Shown here: positions 57,574 through 64,000 of the stretch, piece by piece
Layout of the letters: each line of letters begins with the position of its first letter
How positions within the stretch are numbered: the stretch's first letter is position 1
Source: Leptasterias polaris
Lineage: Eukaryota; Echinodermata; Asteroidea; Forcipulatida; Asteriidae
Length of the DNA: 64,000 bases
Reading direction: 5' to 3'
Assembly: GCA_037783415.1 (NCBI GenBank)
Contig: JAZGTN010000064.1
Coordinates: 3,273,001 to 3,337,000, forward strand
Program-made: the position numbers and the translations under genes
Notes under the pieces: model-generated
What the model was told of the DNA's origin: nothing
What the model saw: the letters and a program-made list of their open reading frames with translations, nothing else
The model's database searches: none

Positions 57574-57877
57574 GTTCTCAGAATGATCTCTTACTGAAGA
57601 ATGCGTGGGGGGACGCTTAACGATTGATACCGCTTAAATTTTAAAACTTGCGACGCTTCACAGGGCACACGTCACGCGGCCAGCTTGTTACCAAGGGGAT
57701 GGACAAAAGGCGATTGAGGGGGCTATTAACATTTTGATAACTTACTTTTGGTCGATGTGCCACAGAGGGCTCATTGGTCACCAAGATTGCTAATAATTCC
57801 GTGCCATACGGGCTCATTGGTCACCAAGTGGAATGTTGTTTTGAGCCGCTATGGCACGGCGGTACTGAAAGGGATAA

Positions 57878-58770
57878 CACCGATGAACTATTAAAGGCAA
57901 AATGTGACACTTATTAGCCCGCAACCAGCCTCCCGTGACTGCATGCCGTAGATATTCAAAAGCATTTACGACCATAAACTGCAAGCATACAGCGTGCATA
58001 TTTTATTAAGTGTTCGAAAACATTAAATGTGGGCCCGCGGCTATCGCCTCCCCAATTAATATCAAATTGACATGTACGTTTCTGAAGAGATTGGGAAGAG
58101 CCAAGCGGAATTTCATCATTGGATTTATAGATCTATTCATTGATAGCTCCGCATGCGATGCAAATAATAATAATATACAATTGGTGGCGCCCTACCCCTT
58201 TTCGAGTCTTCTCAGATCATCTTGTAACTGCTCTTTGTTTTGTCCTACAGTGATGGCTCCCAAACACAAATACAACTGATTTTGTATCTGTGTATATGTG
58301 TTAGGAATTGCGCTGGGTTGGGCGATGTATATTGTATAGGCCTATTAACAATTAAATTGTAAAGTGGCAGGCAACGAAATCATAATCATCTAGTGGGTTA
58401 AGTTGTGTCTTTCATTGAAAAACACATCTGTTTACACTCGGTGAACATTATTTTTTCACAAACTCTCAGCTCTTTTCGTCCCAGGAAATGACACGCTCTA
58501 AATTTAACCTTTGTTCTGTTTTTCCCTTCCAAAAGTCGTGAACAGTTATTGATGCAATTTTCGCAGTACGGTGGCGCGATATACTTGTATGGAAAGTAAA
58601 GTATATAAATTAGTGAACAAATACAAAAAGCTTATGATGTATGATTGACCACATTACACTGACGTCACCCGTGGCTTTGTCCGACCCACGATCTGCAATT
58701 TTGGGAGACAAAAATAGATCGTTCTGGTGTCTGGCGTGTTCGAATTGTTTTGGGGACCACTTTGGTCCAA
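57878..58770. other. Spacer, no gene recognised
   Basis: No gene recognised. An AAT run lies at 58165-58175. Confidence 0.4.
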
Positions 58771-58771
58771 C

Positions 58772-58987
58772 GTATAGACCCATTGCACAACGCGCAGCGC
58801 AATTGCACGCGCGTCTCCTGTCCGCCATTTTGGGTGTCAAAACGTGCACAAAAGGATGGTACACGTGTTTACACGCGCATTGGTGCGTAAACACGTGTAC
58901 CATCCTTTTGTGCACGTTTTGACACCCAAAATGGCGGACAGGAGACGCGCGTGCAAGTGCGCTGCGCGTTGTGCAATGGGTCTATAC
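58772..58987. mobile_element. 216-bp near-perfect palindrome (foldback MITE)
   Basis: Arms of 101 bp (58772-58872 and 58887-58987) pair with one mismatch around a 14-bp centre. The ends read GTATAGACCCATTGCACAAC, so TA lies at each boundary. The interior includes GTCCGCCATTTTGGGTGTCA and CGTGTACC words. Both arms can produce apparent short proteins on opposite strands; these are mirror translations, not genes. Confidence 0.9.
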
Positions 58988-59060
58988 CATGGTCTATACG
59001 CATAATGGAAACAAACTAAAGCGCGGGTCCCAATGCTCGAATATGCACGAAACTTGCCAG

Positions 59061-59494
59061 TAAAAAAGGTATGGTGAGCGTGCAAACGCGTGCCCGTTAC
59101 TTACTTAATTAAGTGTTCACTAGACAGTGCAACACATTGTGATACCGACCTTCCAAAATGGCGCAACCAAGCTTTATTGTGGTATCGCGACAGGTGAACT
59201 GAATCTATACCTTTGAAATTAACAAGTAAGAATACATCGAGTTCTGCTCGTGTACTTATGCACAGTGCCCTCTGTCGTAAAAAAGGTATGGTGAGCGTGC
59301 AAACGCGTGCCCGTTACTTACTTAATTAAGTGTTCACTAGACAGTGCAACACATTGTGATACCGACCTTCCAAAATGGCGCAACCAAGCTTTATTGTGGT
59401 ATCGCGACAGGTGAACTGAATCTATACCTTTGAAATTAACAAGTAAGAATACATCGAGTTCTGCTCGTGTACTTATGCACAGTGCCCTCTGTCG
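59061..59494 (+). repeat. Perfect 217-bp tandem duplication
   Basis: 59061-59277 and 59278-59494 read identically throughout, from TAAAAAAGGTATGGTGAGCG to GTGCCCTCTGTCG. No mismatches were found by eye. Either a very recent duplication or an assembly artefact. Confidence 0.95.
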
Positions 59495-60062
59495 ACGAAA
59501 CACCAATATTATCGGCACAGCACACGGTGATTGCGCGCATTCGCTGTCAAAACTTCCGTTGTCACTACCCTCAGTTTTCCCTCTTTTTGTTCAGTAACGG
59601 ATAGTCAGACTGATGTAATTATATACTGGCTTTTAAAACACCAGTTTTTCGTAATTAGTTATTACTATGCATTGCAGCATCGCTCTACAGCCTCGGCGTC
59701 CATTAGGGATAATTGCTGGAGAGCCTGGGCTATAGAGCCACTTTGCATTGTGTATCAATTTGACGTGTGTTAGAATCCGAGGAGTGCAACAAAGTCATTA
59801 TGAAAATGCAATTTAGAGTGATCGACCCAAATGGGTTATTTGGTTCGTAGAGCATCACATCATGCTGCATTTACATAATGGGAGATGTGTCCAAAGTGCT
59901 CATGAATTTGTGTTTGGAGTCCTGTCTGGTAATTATAAGCCAAAATGAGCAAAAAAACAAAAATAGAGAATGCTTTGGGGTAGTTTCTTTTCTTGTACTC
60001 GCACAAAGCATGTATGCTTCCTCGTAATGTGTAGACCTGTTTTGATTATGATATGTGTAGTT
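59495..60062. other. Spacer, no gene recognised
   Basis: No gene recognised. Confidence 0.35.
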
Positions 60063-60239
60063 GAATTGAGATGGCTCTCTCGTGAAATTTGTAATACACA
60101 ATCTCTGTCACCAATATGTCTGGTGGAAATGCTTACGCGTCATTGTGTATTTGAAAGGAGATGACTCTCTCGTGAAATTTGTAATACACAATCTCTGTCA
60201 TCAATATGTCTGGTGGAAATGCTTACGCATCATTGCACC
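60063..60239 (+). repeat. 90-bp tandem duplication
   Basis: CTCTCTCGTGAAATTTGTAA, onward through GTCTGGTGGAAATGCTTACG, is repeated with a 90-bp period and a few substitutions. Confidence 0.9.
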
Positions 60240-60990
60240 CATCTACCTCCCTGCCAAAGTTCACTTCAAACCCCTTAGCGTGACTCTTCCTTCACTCAAC
60301 AACCTGGCTAGCGTAGATGGTGAGGGGCCATTATAAGCATCCATCCTACCGCCCTGTCAAAGTTCACTTCAACCCCCTTAGCACGACCTACCTTCCCCAC
60401 AACCCAACTAGCATAGATGGTGGCGAGCCAATACCACATCCACCCCACCACCCTGTCAAAGTTCACTTCAACCCCCTTAGCACGACTCTATATACCTAGC
60501 ATCTACAACCTGACTAGCATAGATGGCGATGAGCCATTACAAGCATACACCCCACCAAAGTTCACTTCAATCCCAAAAGCATGACCTGCATGTTGTGGTG
60601 AGCCATTACAAGCATCCATGCACCCAGTACGCCTCCTGCCAAACGTCACCCAACCCCAAAAGCGCGACCCTCTTTTCCCCAGCCTGACTAGCATCGCAGT
60701 TGTGGATCACAAGCAGTCACCCCATGCACCCAGAACACCAAATTCCAACAAACATGACCATACACGCCTCCCGAGCCTGACAAGTGTTGATGGTGTGAAA
60801 TATCAAAAGCACCCACCTTATGATTCTCCCAGTGCAAGTGCTCTCCAAATCCACCAGCAAAATCCTAACACCCCCTCCCTTACCTGACTAAGTACCCATC
60901 CCCTCCCCCAGCCTGACTCAATATGGATGGTGTGAGACATCACAAGCGCCCATCCGCCCTCTCGTCTCAGTTCCTTCCGACTCAGCAAAC
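60240..60990 (+). repeat. Decaying minisatellite, roughly 100-bp period
   Basis: Units carry AAAGTTCACTTCAACCCCCT, AGCACGAC, CTGACTAGCATAGATGGT, then GAGCCATTACAAGCATCCA. The first three or four units (60250-60550) are well conserved. Later units (to about 60990) retain only CCTGACTA/GATGGTG and ATCACAAGC words. C-rich on this strand; the proline-rich frames are not genes. Confidence 0.8.
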
Positions 60991-62699
60991 ACGATCCAAA
61001 CCCAAATCACCATCCTGACCAGCACCGATATATCATCCAGCCCAAGGACCGACCCCATAACCACAACCGCAGATTTGACTACCACCATTAGCCAACCTTG
61101 CAACTTTATCAGATTCATTTATCAACCTTTATAATGAAGAAAACAATTCTGTCGCACCCGAGATGATTTATAAAGCAAACTTTAGTTCATTTGAACCTTG
61201 TGCATGATTCTCAGAATGAAACGATCCCAGCAAACTGTTTTTTCTAAATCTGCTCACTATTGCATATTCTTTCGAGAACTGTTTCAGAGAACTGTTTCAA
61301 TATGCCTTGCAACATCCGGAAGACTGTTTTCCCGAGCAAACTGCAGCAAGTTTTAAGGTTCTGGAAACCACATGGGAACGGTCTTCGAAGAAAACAGTCC
61401 GGACATCGGGTTCGGGGAGTGAAGAAATTAATTGTTTGCCCTGAAGTTCAATGTGTGTGTCAGGTGTGTGACACAGAATGAATAAGAAGGAAGTCTCCCC
61501 ATCTGAAAGAGTATTAACGACAAACGGTAGCAGAGCACAAAGTGACCGCCCATAGACGATTACCTGCAATCGGACCAGACCTCCATACAAAAACAAACCA
61601 ATATAACCCATCGGCCAGATATGTTGCAATTTTTCCCACTCCGGGAGGAGCATGAGTTGTGTTGTTGCCTCGGATTGTTTTGTGTTTTTCAATTCGAAAC
61701 TGGAGAGTGAAACAAAAATACCCTCCCCGTTGCTTAGAGTTGGGAGGCTGGAAATCAATGTCAAAAGAGGCGTCTTGAATATCAAATAGGAGGCTGCGAG
61801 AACCGACGTTTGTAGGTAATGGGTCCGCCGAGGGGGACTTGTTCGTTGAGGTCGCATTTCGCCGTTGCCCACGTTTCGCTTTACTTCTCTTTTGGCAAAC
61901 CGGTGGACTCGCGGACTGAAATGACGGGCGGAGATTCTCCGAGGATTTGAGCGAGAAAGGCCGCGTCGAGACGGATCCCTTTCTTGAATAATAGAAGATA
62001 TGTTACAAAGAAACATGACTGTAATTGAAAAGGAGACTTTGACTTAGATGTAGTGTTAGGATTACAGCGTTAATGCTTCCCGTCTTTAATCAAATCTTGT
62101 GAAGACATCTTTGGCTCAGTGGCACGCGTTCCTTATTTGAACAAATTGTACTTTTTGTGATTTTATGAGCAGCTGGTAAAATTACTTTTTACGATGTTGT
62201 TCCAACGGTAATGGTTTGGCCCCCAAATTTTTAGTTAGAAAATATGTATTTTTGGTAGACTAATTTGTTACTTCTTCATCTAAGGTATCCATGGGATTAA
62301 TGACAGGTGATAGCTGATAAAGTAGTTTTGAGGCAGTACTTGCATCATTATATTTCATTTAATTAACACACTCTATTTCAAACACACAGCCACACCTGTA
62401 GCATCATTTTAGACTAGCTCAAAACCAGCCTGATGGAAGTATTTTTATGTTGCAATGTATCAAGGACACCTACCCTATTTATATAGTTAACAATCCCTAG
62501 ATTACTAAAACAGGTTTTCCCGGTCAAATTAAGCAAAAAGTAGTTCAGTTTCATTAAACTCGCATTTGAATTCCTAGTTCATTCAAACTATGGTTTGTCT
62601 TGTCTTGTTTTTACTGCACAAACCGCCGCACTGGGCTATAAACGTTTATACTATATTGATTTAAACGTTTCTTCCAAGCTTATATTGCATTCAATTTCA
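60991..62699. other. Spacer, no gene recognised
   Basis: GAGAACTGTTTCA is duplicated at 61273 and 61288. The longest frame is a minus-strand 239 aa (61297-62016) with no domain I recognise. Confidence 0.4.
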
Positions 62700-62715
62700 T
62701 TTTTGTGCAAACCTG

Positions 62716-63005
62716 ATTTCGTACTTCTCATTCAGGTTCGTTTTAGTCATTCCATTTCATTTATATACATTCAAGACTACCCTTTCGCCATTCAGTTGAA
62801 TTTCTCCTGCCTATTTACAATATTGATGAAAGTCGCGGGTTGGCCAGCCTCTTGCTGCTGGCTTGAAATCGAATGATCTTTGCGACCTAATGAATTTAGA
62901 TGATCTAATTTGACTAGTGAATGCTTAAATGTTGAAATTAAATTACCCTATTTACTGTAAGTCGAATGCTCATGCAAAGTGTCTTCTTCATTTTCAAACG
63001 AAATT
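62716..63005 (+). repeat. Dispersed repeat of unknown class, copy 2 (shared with 18960-19290)
   Basis: CTTCTCATTCAGGTTCGTTT, GGCCAGCCTCTTGCTGCTGG, and ATCGAATGATCTTTGCGACC are shared in order with the first copy. The copies differ by many substitutions and small indels, so the family is old. Confidence 0.7.
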
Positions 63006-63473
63006 GGATAATCCAGGTGTAAAATTTTGAAAGTTGAAATTTGCCGGGAAAACCTATTAATGATGTAATTATTTCTGAAAACATTCTTCAAATCCTCGAT
63101 GTTATTACGGTTTGGTCGCATTACCACAATGTGAAATAGTTTGTGGATAGTCTAGTATAGTCAGAGTTGAACATGGGGATAACTCAATGATGATTGGGGT
63201 CGGTGAAGCCAGTATACAAGCTGCTCTATTTTTGTCCCACTCTGAGCACTGCGTTGGGGTGCATGATTTTTGCCCCCCTGGCAAAAAATGATTCATAATC
63301 ACCATGATCGACTAGATTGTGCCCGAAAGCAAACTTTAACTGATTTTTTTCTGTGCAAAAGAAGTAGCTCGGGTGTACCGGGAACCTATGAGAATGACCC
63401 GATGTATTTGCCGAAGGGACATTTTTACAATTATTATCTGGCATGCAACTTGTCCCCGAAGAAAACGAATGAC
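63006..63473. other. Spacer, no gene recognised
   Basis: No gene recognised. Confidence 0.35.
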
Positions 63474-63672
63474 CTGGGCCCTATTTTATGGAGCTGCTTA
63501 CGAACAAAAAATAGCTAAGCACAACATACTTACGCTTACCAGAATAACGACTACCAGCCAACCTAACATGTCTCATGTACGATTTTTGACTGGTATCCTT
63601 CTCATTTCCGACAAGCAACAAATTATTAAGCAATATTTTCTGCATAAAGCAGCTCTTTGAAATTCGGCCCTA
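63474..63672. mobile_element. MITE with GGGCCCTATTTTATGGAGCT-like termini
   Basis: The left end GGGCCCTATTTTATGGAGCT continues GCTTA. It is answered by the inverted right end AAAGCAGCTCTTTGAAATTC followed by GGCCCT. Inner AGCTAAGCA and TTAAGCAATATTTT words also pair. Fragments of similar ends lie at 14018-14050 and 16712-16985. Confidence 0.75.
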
Positions 63673-64000
63673 GAAACAGCCACACAAAGGGTTCGGCTTG
63701 TACCTTTCAGCTTACAGTTCTTGTGACAGTAAAGTATTAAAGATTATTCAACTCGTTCGTTTGTCAGATAAAATAGCATTACAGTAATCAATTAATATAG
63801 TTTACCCAGTTGTGAACATTTCATAACAGTTTGTCACTAATAACCGCAAGGTCTATTTAGAAAAGATTTACTTTAGACAAAGAACATAACGGGTACTTGT
63901 CGGGGAAAATAGGTGAATTTCAATCCGAAGTTCGTACACGAGTACCAATTTTTTAAAGCACTTTTTGTCTGAAATTATTTCAAAGTTTAGGAATTACCAT
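63673..64000. other. Spacer to the window end
   Basis: No gene recognised. Confidence 0.35.

Larger units (their letters stand above)
54132..57873 (-). mobile_element. Complete piggyBac element 2, ATAA on both sides
   Basis: The left end is CCCTTTCAGTACCA and the right end inverts CCCTTTCAGTACC, a perfect 13-bp TIR closely related to that of element 1. The sequence immediately outside is ATAA on both sides (54128-54131, 57874-57877), not the canonical TTAA. Subterminal words are also shared, e.g. GCCATGGTGACCA at the left and TTGGTCACCA at the right. The element contains an intact transposase gene and a 1.2-kb array of diverged repeats in its 3' region. Length 3,742 bp. Confidence 0.9.

Noticed and set aside
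58837..59085. Paired short proteins on opposite strands at 58610-59085
   Set aside because: Mirror translations of the two arms of the palindrome.
61297..62016. Unrecognised 239-aa minus-strand open frame
   Set aside because: The longest unexplained frame, but it has no domain, no clear splice or start context, and odd composition. Transcript evidence spanning it would change this.

Overview
The window looks like nuclear DNA from an invertebrate deuterostome. An echinoderm, possibly a sea star, is my best guess. Evidence for this: one intronless aminergic GPCR, two piggyBac elements, LINE and SINE remnants, many hairpin MITEs, and AT-rich, gene-poor spacer without prokaryotic gene organisation. 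The species call is inference; several short interspersed families here resemble repeats I associate with echinoderm genomes.

Layout. 1-9.4 kb: the end of a TIR element cut by the window edge, a tRNA-derived SINE, a LINE 3' fragment, a 158-bp MITE, a second SINE family and simple-sequence arrays. 9.4-12.7 kb: a structurally complete piggyBac element (TTAA target sites, matching termini) whose transposase is split by a 714-bp GT-AG intron. 12.7-24.4 kb: spacer with foldback MITEs, SINE copies and LINE tails. 24.4-25.7 kb: a complete 448-aa D1-like dopamine/catecholamine receptor on the minus strand, the only convincing host gene. 25.7-36.4 kb: spacer rich in MITEs, including a full 702-bp TIR element with a 158-bp MITE abutting it. 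36.4-44.6 kb: two CpG-dense minisatellites in opposite orientation flank an L1/Tx1-like LINE, which is itself interrupted by a 3,022-bp CR1/L2-like LINE. 44.6-54.1 kb: spacer with a GTT/GCT-rich array and mononucleotide G/C runs. 54.1-57.9 kb: a second piggyBac element with an uninterrupted 577-aa transposase and matching ATAA flanks. 57.9-64 kb: a 216-bp near-perfect palindrome, a perfect 217-bp tandem duplication, a decaying minisatellite and further MITEs.

Functional picture. The genes do not form an operon or pathway. The receptor is a host signalling gene sitting in a transposon-rich neighbourhood. The two piggyBac copies are distinct, potentially autonomous members of one lineage. The LINEs are dead, carrying truncations, frameshifts and one nested insertion. 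No viral genes, toxin genes, CRISPR arrays or rRNA genes were seen.
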